This document shows, in pieces, positions 42,828 through 51,772 of a DNA stretch of 64,000 nucleotides. The first letter of the stretch is position 1; each line of letters begins with the position of its first letter. The notes below the pieces were generated by a model. The model saw only the letters and a list, made by a program, of their open reading frames with translations. It ran no database searches and was not told the DNA's origin. Made by a program: the position numbers and the translations under genes. Origin of the DNA: Rhizobium leguminosarum (lineage in GTDB: Bacteria; Pseudomonadota; Alphaproteobacteria; Rhizobiales; Rhizobiaceae); the NCBI RefSeq assembly GCF_002953715.1, contig NZ_CP025012.1, forward strand, positions 1,488,001-1,552,000, written 5' to 3'.

Positions 42828-44087
42828 TCAACGGCGCGAGAACACGACCTGGCGCACATCGATATTGCGGGCGCGGAAGCCGGCCTCGCAATAGAACAGA
42901 TAGAATTCCCAGAGCCGCTTGAAACGCTCGTCGAAGCCCATCGGGCGGATGCGTTCCCAGACCGACCAGAAACGCTCGCGCCATTCGGCAAGCGTGCGGG
43001 CATAGTCGAGCCCGAAGCCGAAGTCCTTGACCAGTGACAGGTCAACCTTGCCGGCGAGCTCGGCCAGATGGTTGCGCGTCGGCAGCATGCCGCCGGGAAA
43101 GACATATTTCTGGATGAAGTCAGGGTTGCTGCGATACTGGTCGAAGGACTCGTCCTTGATCGTGATGATCTGCAGGCCGGCCTTGCCGCCCGGCTTCAGA
43201 CATTGCCTGAGCTTGGAGAAATAGGACGGCCAGTATTTCTCGCCGACCGCTTCGAACATCTCGATCGAGACGATCCGGTCGTAGAGCCCTGCTTCATCGC
43301 GGTAGTCCTGGAAACGGAATTCCACGCGGTCGTCGAGGCCGGCCTTGCGAATGCGCTCCTCGGCAAAGGCGAGCTGCTCACGGCTGATCGTCAGCCCCGT
43401 CACCTTGCAGTTCAGCTCACTTGCCGCAAATTCGGCAAAACCGCCCCAGCCGCAGCCGATCTCCAGCACATGGTCGCCAGGCCCGATGCCGGTCGCCTCG
43501 GCAAGCGCCCGGTATTTGGCGTTCTGGGCCGATTGCAGATCGTTGGCGCCGGTGGAATAGAGTGCAGAGGAATAGGTCATGCTCGGATCGAGCCATTCCC
43601 TGTAGAAATCGTTGCCGAGATCGTAATGGGCGGAAATATTGCGCTTCGAGCCCGTTTTGGTATTGGCATTCATCCAGTGGCGGACGCGCTCGAAGAGGCG
43701 GCCAAGACCGCCCTTGCCATGCGCATAGCTGAACGCGGCCTCGCCGTTGACGAGGAAGAGTTCGAGGAAGGCGGCGATGTCGGGGCTGTCCCAATCGCCG
43801 TCCATATAGGTTTCGGCGACCCCGATCGTGCCGCTCGTCAGCGCCCGATAGGCAAGGTTCCAGTTGTGGAGGCTGAGCGCCGCCTTTGGCCCGGCCTTCT
43901 TGCCCTCGACCAGCAGCCTGCGGCCGTCGGGAAGGGTAACGGCAAGCGAACCGTGCTGCATATGCAGAAGTCCGCGCAGCGCCAGCTTTGCCTTGAAGGG
44001 CAGACCCTTCACCATGCGGGACATGTTTTCGGCCGTCAGCGTCACAGCATCACGAGCCAGCAGATTCCAGTCCTGCGCCTTGCTCAT
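42828..44087 (-). CDS. cfa: Cyclopropane-fatty-acyl-phospholipid synthase family protein
   Basis: A 419-residue enzyme that adds a methylene from S-adenosylmethionine to unsaturated acyl chains of membrane lipids. SAM loop EIGCGWGGFAEFA near residue 208; the substrate-side motif YDLGNDFYREWLDPSMTYSSALY near 138-160; then YDRIVSIEMFEAVGEKYWP. GGAGGAGGAGGAGAA before ATG 44087 is a strong ribosome site. It belongs to the CfaA/B set induced by singlet oxygen in Rhodobacter. It is directly downstream of the photolyase remnant on the same strand. Confidence 0.92.
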   Translation of the reverse strand: MSKAQDWNLLARDAVTLTAENMSRMVKGLPFKAKLALRGLLHMQHGSLAVTLPDGRRLLVEGKKAGPKAALSLHNWNLAYRALTSGTIGVAETYMDGDWDSPDIAAFLELFLVNGEAAFSYAHGKGGLGRLFERVRHWMNANTKTGSKRNISAHYDLGNDFYREWLDPSMTYSSALYSTGANDLQSAQNAKYRALAEATGIGPGDHVLEIGCGWGGFAEFAASELNCKVTGLTISREQLAFAEERIRKAGLDDRVEFRFQDYRDEAGLYDRIVSIEMFEAVGEKYWPSYFSKLRQCLKPGGKAGLQIITIKDESFDQYRSNPDFIQKYVFPGGMLPTRNHLAELAGKVDLSLVKDFGFGLDYARTLAEWRERFWSVWERIRPMGFDERFKRLWEFYLFYCEAGFRARNIDVRQVVFSRR

Positions 44088-44184
44088 TTCTCCTCCTCCT
44101 CCAGCATTTTCCTGCCGGTTAGGGACGAAGCCACCCTTGATGATACGCGCGGCCGCCCCCCGGCCATTGCATCGAACGCTAATG

Positions 44185-44493
44185 TCATTCCGCTGCTTCC
44201 GCAAGCGGGCGGGTTTGGCGGACGCTGACTTCAGGCGGGGGCGCAGGACGCCTGACCAAGACGGCCTCGGCACCGCTCTCCCTGATGAAGGCGCGGAGCA
44301 CCTCGAGCGCTTCGCCGCTTGCCAGCACCAGCCGCCCTTACCGCTCACGCAGCGACCTGTCGAGCGTTTCCAGCGAATGATGCAGCCACCAGGCCTGCGC
44401 AGCGCCCAGCGGACCGGTGTCTGCTGCCTCCGGCTCTCTTATATAGAGCGGGATGATCGGCCCCCCGAAGCGATGGGCGGCTTCGAGAGCCTG
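44185..44493 (-). pseudogene. DNA photolyase N-terminal remnant, possibly fused to a DUF1365 C-terminus
   Basis: Read from 44493 downwards, the frame begins ALEAAHRFGGPIIPLYIRE and continues with GPLGAAQAWWLHHSLETLDR, SLRER, then a TAA stop, then GRLVLASGEALEVLRAFIRESGAEAV. This is the N-terminal antenna-side part of class I deoxyribodipyrimidine photolyases (GGPVIP..YI.E...GPLG.AQ.WWLHHSL...GRLVLASG). The Trp/His motifs of the FAD part are missing. After ESGAEAV the frame reads LVRRPAPPPEVSVRQTRPLAEAAE and ends at 44185. That tail has the look of a DUF1365 C-terminus, the gene usually just upstream of cfa. So a deletion between photolyase and DUF1365 is likely. Not functional. Confidence 0.75.
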
Positions 44494-44566
44494 CTAGGGA
44501 TGTACGGAACGCGCGGATCAAAAGTTTCATCCGGCGGAAAAAGCTTTTCGTGGCCTTCGCGACATG

Positions 44567-44596
44567 AAAAAGGCCGGCGTGAACCGGCCTTTTTTT
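44567..44596. terminator. Intrinsic terminator between pseudogene and secreted-protein gene
   Basis: AAAAAGGCCGG (44567-44577) pairs with CCGGCCTTTTT (44584-44594) over a six-base loop. It lies 20 bases after the end of the minus-strand gene at 44616 and has T-rich flanks on both strands, so it can act in either direction. Confidence 0.85.
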
Positions 44597-44615
44597 GAGA
44601 GCGGCAGTCTGTCGC

Positions 44616-44942
44616 TTAGTTGTCGTATTCGCGGCAGGCTTCGCTGATCGATGCGCCGCTCTGGCCGCCGCGCGTGTCGACGCCGGACATCTGTTGCGGC
44701 ATGCCGGGGCATTCCATCGTCCTCGGCTGGCCGATGCTCTGTGTCGTCGTCGGATCGACGGGCGAGACGGGTACCGGACGAATGCCGTTGTCATCGTTGG
44801 TGTAATCGGATGAATAGGTACCCGAATTCGGATCAGTCGAGCCGCCATTCGTCGGCCCGATTGGATCGGGGTTCGATTGGGCAAAGGCTGACGATGCCAT
44901 GCCGATCGCAAGCAGCGAAGCGGCGATAAGGGATTTGGACAT
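44616..44942 (-). CDS. Small secreted protein of unknown function
   Basis: A 108-residue exported protein with a clear signal peptide (SKSLIAASLLAIGMASSAFA) followed by an Asn/Asp/Pro/Ser-rich segment (QSNPDPIGPTNGGSTDPNSG) and a Cys near 84 and near 104. No domain is recognised. AGGAGGATATCCC precedes the ATG at 44942. A candidate EcfG promoter at 44985-45009 lies upstream, which suggests induction in general stress or stationary phase. A terminator follows at 44567. Confidence 0.72.
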   Translation of the reverse strand: MSKSLIAASLLAIGMASSAFAQSNPDPIGPTNGGSTDPNSGTYSSDYTNDDNGIRPVPVSPVDPTTTQSIGQPRTMECPGMPQQMSGVDTRGGQSGASISEACREYDN

Positions 44943-44984
44943 GGGATATCCTCCTTGGATTTTCATCTTGGATGACCGAGGGGT

Positions 44985-45009
44985 AACTGCCTGATGGAAT
45001 CATTGTTCC
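44985..45009 (-). promoter_or_regulatory. Candidate EcfG promoter for the gene at 44942
   Basis: On the minus strand GGAAC (45009-45005) is followed after 17 bases by GTT (44987-44985). The distance from the -10 to the ATG at 44942 is about 40 bases. It is a second good match in this window to the GGAAC-N16/17-(C)GTT pattern, with A instead of C before GTT. Confidence 0.45.
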
Positions 45010-45155
45010 GAAATTTGCTGAAAACCTGCATTCAAGCCTCGCGGCATACCCGGCATGGTTATGCGTAAACCTTAACGGGCGATGTCGCTGGATCGGCGCC
45101 AGCGCATGTCCTACTTGCATGCGGAGATACTAAAAAACCGTGGCATGAGGCCGCT

Positions 45156-45473
45156 ATGTTCATCTCCTTTCGTGAAGCCGCAGATCTCGGTCTCCAGATC
45201 GTACTTGCACTCACCTTGACGATGAGTGGCATGGCGGTCGCCTCCTACGCCGTCAGGAATGACAAGGCTAAAATTTCCGCGATCGACGTCAGCCGTCCCT
45301 CGCTCTGGACCGCTGCTCCGATGCGCGTCGATCCGACTACGCAAGCCTACCTGCGCGCCGATGCTTCGGCCGCACTGGAACTCGCCGATGGTGCCGATGA
45401 CCTCTGCCACGACCCCATTGGCCTCCGGCTTTCCTGCGACTTGATCGTTACCTCCGGTACTGCGGCCTTCTAG
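45156..45473 (+). CDS. Small membrane-anchored hypothetical protein
   Basis: A 105-residue protein with an N-terminal hydrophobic helix (about 10-32; IVLALTLTMSGMAVASYAV). The segment after it, SLWTAAPMRVDPTTQAYLRAD, is like LWTTTPVKVDPRQQPYERIP of the BA14K protein at 1181, so the two share an N-terminal module, but this one lacks BA14K repeats. Two cysteines close the C-terminus (LCHDPIGLRLSC). The ribosome site is weak. Function unknown. Confidence 0.62.
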   Translation: MFISFREAADLGLQIVLALTLTMSGMAVASYAVRNDKAKISAIDVSRPSLWTAAPMRVDPTTQAYLRADASAALELADGADDLCHDPIGLRLSCDLIVTSGTAAF

Positions 45474-45591
45474 GCGAAGGCGGTTGGGAGGCGTCACCGC
45501 CATCCTCCCGAAAGCTTGCAAAACGCAATGATTTGCCGTTTCATCGCGATAGCGACCACCGTTCGACTCTTTCCCTGAAGGATTCAGCCTT

Positions 45592-46269
45592 TTGTCTATG
45601 CCGATGCCCCGCGGCTTCGAGAAGCCCTATGCCGCCTTCCTGTTCGATATGGACGGCACCATCCTCAATTCGATCCATGCGGCCGAGCGTGCATGGAGTG
45701 ACTGGGCAAGGCGCCATGGGCTCGATGTCGCCACCTTTTTGCCGAAGATGCATGGATCGCGCGGCATTGACACGATCACCCGGCTAAACCTGCCCGGAGT
45801 CGATCCCGAACATGAATCGAAGCTGGTGACCGAGGCCGAAATCGCCGATGTCAGCGATGTCGTTGCCATTCCCGGCGCCGCGACCTTTCTGAGTTCACTG
45901 CCCCCGGATCGCTGGGCGATTGTCACCTCCTCGCCGTTGCGCCTTGCTCACCGGCGACTGGAGGCAGCAGGCTTGCCGGTGCCGAGATTCATGGTGACGG
46001 CTGAGGACGTGAAGGTCGGAAAACCCGACCCGCAATGTTATATTCTGGGAGCCGAGCGCCTCGGTGTCAGCACCCAGGATTGCCTGGTCTTCGAGGATGT
46101 CGCAGCCGGCATCACTGCCGGCGAGGCGGCGGGTGCCGATGTCATGGTCATCACGGCAACACATCACCACAAGATGGAGACGCCGCACCCGACCCTCTCA
46201 TCCTATGACGAGATATTGGTCCGCATCTCCCCCGATCACAGGATGCTGATCGTCCCGAACGCGGGCTGA
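45592..46269 (+). CDS. HAD family hydrolase (IA subfamily)
   Basis: A 225-residue hydrolase of the beta-phosphoglucomutase-like group. Catalytic nucleophile in FLFDMDGTI (Asp near residue 19), the phosphate-binding Thr/Ser in VTSSPLRLAHRRLE, Lys in VKVGKPDPQCY, and the acidic metal motif VFEDVAAGI. AAGGA stands nine bases before TTG 45592, so this start was preferred over ATG 45598. Related rhizobial proteins are sugar-phosphate phosphatases; the substrate here is unknown. Confidence 0.86.
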   Translation: MSMPMPRGFEKPYAAFLFDMDGTILNSIHAAERAWSDWARRHGLDVATFLPKMHGSRGIDTITRLNLPGVDPEHESKLVTEAEIADVSDVVAIPGAATFLSSLPPDRWAIVTSSPLRLAHRRLEAAGLPVPRFMVTAEDVKVGKPDPQCYILGAERLGVSTQDCLVFEDVAAGITAGEAAGADVMVITATHHHKMETPHPTLSSYDEILVRISPDHRMLIVPNAG

Positions 46270-46306
46270 CAGTGCTCCGGCTGCGTCCTGCTTGCTTTTA
46301 CGCGGT

Positions 46307-48964
46307 TCACTCCGCGGCTGCGGCAAGACAGCGATCGATGATCCTGCCGATTTCGCTGCGGCAGGAGCCGCAATTGGTTCCAGCGCTCGTTTCCTTGCCG
46401 ACCGCCTCGACGCTGTGACATCCGCCGCGCACGGCAGCAGCGATCTGGTTGACCCCGACACTGAAGCAGGAGCAGACGGTTGCGCCCGGATCCGGCCTGC
46501 CTGCTCCGGGACGACCCGCAACGAGCGCAAAGCGTTTCCTGAGGTCGCCATGCGAGGCGGAGAGCTGCGAGATCGCCCAGTTGCGTGCGACGGCGACGGG
46601 CTCGCGTGCCAGAAACAGCGCGGCAAGCAGGACCTCGCCATCGAAGAAGGCGAGCCTGAGGTCGCCGGATTGCCGGTCGGCATAACCAAGCGGTTCGATC
46701 TCTGCCGGAATGGCGAAAACCGCGCGGCACCAGGCCGTCCAGTCTTCGACGTTTTCGCCGAAAGCAAGCTCCAGCCGCCAGCCGCCGGCGGCTTTCGCCA
46801 GCGCCCAATAGGCGGCGTCAGGCGTGGCGGGTTTTGTCGCCGAGACGGCGAAACCGTAATGGGTGGCGCGGAACGGCCGGACGGCGACGGCAACGTTCTT
46901 CGATGCAGGCTGACCGGAAACAGGATCGGTGATCGGTGCGACCACGGCGTCGATCCGCGCTCTTGCGGCGAACTGGTCGTTCCAGTGCATCGGCGCAAAG
47001 ATGCCGCCGCGTGCCTGGCGATCGGTGACCAGCGCCCTGACGATTGCTTTGCCGTGTGGGCTGTCGATCTCGACGAGGCCTGCGCTTGATATACCGGTCT
47101 CGATCGCGTCGCGCGGGTGGATCTCGGCAAAGGGTTCGGCGATATGGGCAGAAAGCCGCGCGCTCTTTCCTGTTCGCGTCATCGTATGCCACTGGTCGCG
47201 GATGCGTCCGGTATTCAGCGTGAAGGGGTAGGCGGCATTGGTGCGATCGGTTGCGGGCGGTTTGACCGCGATGAAGCGCGCCTTGCCATCGGGATGAAAG
47301 AAACCGCCCTCGGCGAAGAAGCGGGTGATGCTCGGTTCTGTCCCTGCCGCCTGCGGCCACTGGAAGGGCGACAGTTCGTCATAGGCGCTGCCGCTTATGC
47401 CGGCGCGCGCGCCGATGTCGAAATCGCGGCTGCCGTTATTTTCGAAGGCGGAAAGCGCGGCGTGTTCTGCAAAGATTGCGTCCGGCGCATCAAAATCGAA
47501 GGCGGCGGCAAATCCCATGCGGCGTCCGACCTCTGCAAGCTGCCACCAGTCGGCCCTTGCGTCGCCGGGGATATCGAGAAACGGCCGTTGCCTTGAAATG
47601 CGCCGTTCGGAATTGGTGACGGTGCCGTCCTTCTCGCCCCAGCCGAGCGAGGGCAAAAGTACATCTGCGTGCCGGGTCGTATCCGTCTCTTTGAGGATGT
47701 CCGACACGACGACGAAGGGACAGGCGGCGATCGCGCTTTCGACGCTGTCGGCATCCGGCATCGAGACGACGGGATTGGTCGCCATGATCCAGAGCGCCTT
47801 GATGCGCCCGTCGGCCACGGCGTGGAACATGTCGACCGCCTTCAGGCCGGGCTTTGCGGCGATGACGGGGGAGTTCCAGAAGCGCTGAACGCGATCCCGA
47901 TCTTCCGCATTCTCGATCGCCATATGGGCGGCAAGCATATTGGCGAGACCGCCGACCTCTCGCCCGCCCATGGCGTTCGGCTGGCCGGTCAGCGAAAACG
48001 GTCCCATGCCGGGACGGCCGATGCGACCGGTCGCCAGGTGGCAGTTGAGGATTGCATTGACCTTGTCGGTGCCGGAGGAGGATTGGTTGACGCCCTGGCT
48101 GTAGCAGGTCACGACCTTAGGCGTCGTCTCGAACAGGCGGAAGAACTCCCTGATCTGCATGGTCGGCAGGCCGGTCCGTTCCAGGAGATCGTTGATATCA
48201 AGCGCGGCGGCCGCCGCAAAAGCCTCGGCGAAACCTTCGGTATGGGCGGCGATATAATTCTGGTCGATGGCCGGACTTGTCGCGAGATGGGCAAGCAGTC
48301 CCATGAACAGCGCGACGTCGCCGTCCGGGCGGATGGCGAGGTGCAGGTCGGCGATGTCGCATGTCATCGTCCGGCGCGGATCAATGACGACGATCCGCAT
48401 GTTTGGCCGCGCCGTCTTTGCGGCGGCAAGCCGCTGGTAGATGACGGGATGACACCAGGCAAGGTTGGATCCGGTCAGGACCACCAGATCCGCAAGCTCG
48501 ATATCCTCATAGGTCCCGGGCACCGTATCGGCGCCGAAGGCGCGGCGATGCCCCGCCACGGAAGAGGACATGCAGAGCCTTGAATTGGTGTCGATATTAC
48601 CGGAACCGATGAAGCCCTTCATCAGCTTGTTGGCGACGTAGTAATCTTCGGTCAGCAACTGGCCCGAGACGTAGAAGGCAACCGAATCCGGCCCGTGTTC
48701 GGCGATCGTTTCAGAAAAACGCCGGCCGACCAGATCAAGCGCTTCGTCCCAGTCGCTCCGTTCGCCTCCGATCTCGGGATAAAGAAGCCGGCCATCGAGG
48801 TCGATGGTCTCGGCAAGGGCAGAACCCTTCGAGCAGAGCCGGCCGAAATTCGACGGATGCTCGGGATCTCCTTTGACGCTGACTGCGCCTGCCTCGTCGA
48901 TCGTGGCGACAACGCCGCAGCCGACGCCGCAATAGGGACAGGTGGTCTTGACCTCAGCCGCCAT
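46307..48964 (-). CDS. nasA: Assimilatory nitrate reductase catalytic subunit
   Basis: Reduces nitrate to nitrite in the cytoplasm. 885 residues. N-terminus has the [4Fe-4S] motif CPYCGVGCG (Cys 9, 12, 16), then the molybdopterin-guanine dinucleotide domains with the MCMSSSVAGHRRAFG segment near 130. The last 60 residues are a BFD-like [2Fe-2S] domain (CSCFSVGVNQI ... GTNCGSCRSEI), typical of NasA from Gram-negative bacteria. The nirD stop TAG directly abuts its ATG. It ends the operon MFS-nirB-nirD-nasA. Confidence 0.95.
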   Translation of the reverse strand: MAAEVKTTCPYCGVGCGVVATIDEAGAVSVKGDPEHPSNFGRLCSKGSALAETIDLDGRLLYPEIGGERSDWDEALDLVGRRFSETIAEHGPDSVAFYVSGQLLTEDYYVANKLMKGFIGSGNIDTNSRLCMSSSVAGHRRAFGADTVPGTYEDIELADLVVLTGSNLAWCHPVIYQRLAAAKTARPNMRIVVIDPRRTMTCDIADLHLAIRPDGDVALFMGLLAHLATSPAIDQNYIAAHTEGFAEAFAAAAALDINDLLERTGLPTMQIREFFRLFETTPKVVTCYSQGVNQSSSGTDKVNAILNCHLATGRIGRPGMGPFSLTGQPNAMGGREVGGLANMLAAHMAIENAEDRDRVQRFWNSPVIAAKPGLKAVDMFHAVADGRIKALWIMATNPVVSMPDADSVESAIAACPFVVVSDILKETDTTRHADVLLPSLGWGEKDGTVTNSERRISRQRPFLDIPGDARADWWQLAEVGRRMGFAAAFDFDAPDAIFAEHAALSAFENNGSRDFDIGARAGISGSAYDELSPFQWPQAAGTEPSITRFFAEGGFFHPDGKARFIAVKPPATDRTNAAYPFTLNTGRIRDQWHTMTRTGKSARLSAHIAEPFAEIHPRDAIETGISSAGLVEIDSPHGKAIVRALVTDRQARGGIFAPMHWNDQFAARARIDAVVAPITDPVSGQPASKNVAVAVRPFRATHYGFAVSATKPATPDAAYWALAKAAGGWRLELAFGENVEDWTAWCRAVFAIPAEIEPLGYADRQSGDLRLAFFDGEVLLAALFLAREPVAVARNWAISQLSASHGDLRKRFALVAGRPGAGRPDPGATVCSCFSVGVNQIAAAVRGGCHSVEAVGKETSAGTNCGSCRSEIGRIIDRCLAAAAE

Positions 48965-49294
48965 CTATTCCGCCGCCATCATCAGGCTTTCCAGGGCGAT
49001 GAACAGCCGGCCATCTTCGTTCAGCACCGGTATCGTTCGGACCTCGCCTTCGTCGGCGCCGAGCGCCTTGCCTGTTTCCAGCGAGATCACCCAGTTGTGC
49101 AGCGGGCAGGTGACCGACTTGGCGTGGACGATGCCCTGGGAGAGCGGGCCGCCCTTGTGCGGGCAGTGATCCTCGATGGCGAAGACCTCGTTTTCGGCTG
49201 TGCGGAAGACGGCGATCTTGCCCTGCGGCGTCTTCACGCAGCGCGCGCCGCGCAGCGGGATGTCGGAGAGGTCACCGATTGCGATCCAGTTCAT
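48965..49294 (-). CDS. nirD: Nitrite reductase small subunit (Rieske-type)
   Basis: A 109-residue partner of NirB. Rieske-like domain with IEDHCPHKGGPLSQG near 44 and VTCPLHNWVISLETG near 64 (CxH...CxxH pattern), so it carries a Rieske [2Fe-2S] site. The second ATG (49294) has AAGGAG at the right distance; an ATG six bases earlier lies inside this site. It is 10 bases from nirB and its stop touches the start of nasA. Confidence 0.93.
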   Translation of the reverse strand: MNWIAIGDLSDIPLRGARCVKTPQGKIAVFRTAENEVFAIEDHCPHKGGPLSQGIVHAKSVTCPLHNWVISLETGKALGADEGEVRTIPVLNEDGRLFIALESLMMAAE

Positions 49295-49304
49295 GTCCAT
49301 CTCC

Positions 49305-51755
49305 TTATTCTGCAGCCTGCGGATAGCCGATCGTCGCCATCGGCTTGAACTCGTGCTTGTCCTTGCCGGAGACACGCTCCGACCAGGGGTCGACCTGGGC
49401 AAATTTTTGGCTGAAGACGAAGCGTTCGTAATAGGCCTTGCGCTTTTCGGCATCGCCCATGATCTGGCGGCGGATTTCCTCTAGGCCGACGCGCTTGGCC
49501 CACTTGTAGATGCGCTCGAGATAGCGGGCCTGCTCGCGGTACATCTGCGTCAGTGCCACGATATGCTCCAGCGCCTCGTCCTCGGTCCGGACAAGCCCAA
49601 GGACCTCGGTGCCCTTGATGTCGAGACCGGCCGCTCCGGCGAAGTGGATCTCGAAACCGGAATCCACGCAGATCACGCCGATGTCCTTGCAGGTTGCTTC
49701 CGCGCAGTTACGCGGGCAGCCAGAAACCGCCATCTTCAGCTTGGCCGGCGTCCAGGAGCCCCACATGAACCTCTCGATGCGGATGCCGAGACCGGTGGAA
49801 TCCTGCGTGCCGAAACGACACCAGTCGGAGCCGACGCAGGTCTTCACCGTGCGCAGACCCTTGGCATAGGCTTGACCGGAGACGAAGCCGGCCTTGCCGA
49901 GATCGGCCCAGACGGCGGGCAGGTCTTCCTTCTCGATGCCGAGCAAGTCGATGCGCTGGCCGCCGGTGACCTTCACCATCGGGATTTCGAACTTGTCGAC
50001 GACATCGGCGATGGCGCGCAGCTCGTTCGCATTGGTGACGCCGCCCCACATGCGCGGAACGACGGAGTAGGTGCCGTCCTTCTGGATGTTGGCGTGCACG
50101 CGCTCATTGATGAACCGCGACTGGTAGTCATCGGCATATTCGTCGGGCCAGTCGCAGACCAGGTAATAGTTGAGCGCCGGCCGACATTTGGCGCAGCCGC
50201 AGGAAGTCTTCCATTCGAGCTCCTGCATGACGGCAGGGATGCTCTTCAGACCCTTCGCCTTGATCAGGCGGCGGACATCGTCATGGCCGAGTTCGGTGCA
50301 GGTGCACATCGGCTGGACCGCAGCCGGGTTGTAGCTGTCGCCGAGCGTCAGTGCCATGAGTTGTTCGACGAGGCCGGTGCAGGAGCCGCACGAAGCGGAT
50401 GCCTTGGTATGGGCGCGCACGTCGTCGAGCGACGTCAGCCCTTTGCCCGAAATCGTCGAGGTGATTTTGCCCTTGCATACGCCGTTGCAGCCACAGATCT
50501 CCGCGTCATCCGGCAAGGCTGCAACGGCCGCCATAGGGTCCAGCGGCGACCCTCCCTGATAGGCCTGTCCGAAGATCAGCGTCTCGCGCATCTCCGAAAT
50601 ATCGGTTGCCTTCTTCTTCAGGTCATTGAACCAGGCACCATCAGCGGTCTCACCGTAAAGCACGGTGCCGATGATCTTATTGTCCTTCAGAACCAGGCGC
50701 TTGTAGACGCCGGCTGAAGCATCGCGCAGCACGATCTCCTCGCGGTCGTCGCCGTCGGCGAAATCGCCGAGTGAATAAAGCTCGATGCCGGTGACCTTGA
50801 GTTTGGTCGGCGTATCCGCGTGAACGAAGGCGGGCGAGCGATCTCCGGAGAGATGAGCGGCGGCGATACGGGCCATTTCATAGAGCGGCGCAACGAGGCC
50901 ATAGACCATGCCGCCGACCTCGGCGCATTCGCCGAGCGCGAGAATATCGCCGTCCGAGGTCTGCATGCCGGCATCAACGACGATGCCGCGATTGACCGCA
51001 ATGCCGGCGTCCTTCGCCAGGCCGACACTCGGACGAATGCCGACGGCCATGACGACCAGCGTTGCCGGGATGATGCGGCCGTCGTCAAGCTCGATGCCCT
51101 CGACCTTGCCGTTGCCGACGATCGCCTTGGTATTGGCCTTGCAGATGACCTTGATGCCGCGTTCCTCGACCGCCTTCTGCAGCAGGTAACCGGCGGCAGG
51201 GTCGAGCTGGCGCTCCATCAGCGTCGGCATGACGTGCAGCACGGTGACGTCCATGCCGCGCTGGGCAAGGCCGGCCGCTGCTTCCAAGCCAAGCAGACCA
51301 CCGCCGATGACGACAGCCTTTTCGCGCGACTGGGCGGCAAGCAGCATGGCCTGCACGTCGTCGAGATCGCGATAGGTGATGACGCCGGGCAGATCCTTGC
51401 CGGGAACGGGAATGATGAAGGGCACGGAACCGGTTGCGATCACCAGCTTGTCGTAGCTTTCGGTGACGCCGTGGTCGGAGGTGACGGTCTTGGCGGCGCG
51501 ATCGATATTGACGATCTTGTGGCCCTTGTAGAGCATGATGCCATGCTTGATATACCAGCCGTCGCCATGAATGATGATCTGCTCGTAGTCCTTTTCTCCT
51601 GAGAGAACCGGCGACAGCATGATGCGGTCGTAATTGACGCGCGGCTCGGCATTGAAGATCGTAACTTCATAGCGACCCGGCGCCTGCTCGAAGAGGTGCT
51701 CCAGCATGCGCCCGGGCGCCATGCCATTGCCGATGATGACAAGTTTTTCGGTCAT
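49305..51755 (-). CDS. nirB: NADH-dependent nitrite reductase large subunit
   Basis: Reduces nitrite to ammonium in the cytoplasm. 816 residues: FAD/NAD-binding module (about 1-300, VIIGNGMAPGRMLEHL near 6, then VVIGGGLLGLEAA near 147), two BFD-like [2Fe-2S] modules (CGCNGVCKG near 421, ASCGSCTG near 455, then CTCTELGHDD), and the siroheme/[4Fe-4S] domain (about 560-800) with CVGSDWC near 638 and GCPRNCAEATC near 679. It sits 17 bases after the nitrate transporter gene and 10 before nirD. Confidence 0.95.
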   Translation of the reverse strand: MTEKLVIIGNGMAPGRMLEHLFEQAPGRYEVTIFNAEPRVNYDRIMLSPVLSGEKDYEQIIIHGDGWYIKHGIMLYKGHKIVNIDRAAKTVTSDHGVTESYDKLVIATGSVPFIIPVPGKDLPGVITYRDLDDVQAMLLAAQSREKAVVIGGGLLGLEAAAGLAQRGMDVTVLHVMPTLMERQLDPAAGYLLQKAVEERGIKVICKANTKAIVGNGKVEGIELDDGRIIPATLVVMAVGIRPSVGLAKDAGIAVNRGIVVDAGMQTSDGDILALGECAEVGGMVYGLVAPLYEMARIAAAHLSGDRSPAFVHADTPTKLKVTGIELYSLGDFADGDDREEIVLRDASAGVYKRLVLKDNKIIGTVLYGETADGAWFNDLKKKATDISEMRETLIFGQAYQGGSPLDPMAAVAALPDDAEICGCNGVCKGKITSTISGKGLTSLDDVRAHTKASASCGSCTGLVEQLMALTLGDSYNPAAVQPMCTCTELGHDDVRRLIKAKGLKSIPAVMQELEWKTSCGCAKCRPALNYYLVCDWPDEYADDYQSRFINERVHANIQKDGTYSVVPRMWGGVTNANELRAIADVVDKFEIPMVKVTGGQRIDLLGIEKEDLPAVWADLGKAGFVSGQAYAKGLRTVKTCVGSDWCRFGTQDSTGLGIRIERFMWGSWTPAKLKMAVSGCPRNCAEATCKDIGVICVDSGFEIHFAGAAGLDIKGTEVLGLVRTEDEALEHIVALTQMYREQARYLERIYKWAKRVGLEEIRRQIMGDAEKRKAYYERFVFSQKFAQVDPWSERVSGKDKHEFKPMATIGYPQAAE

Positions 51756-51772
51756 ATTTCCAGGTCCTTAGA

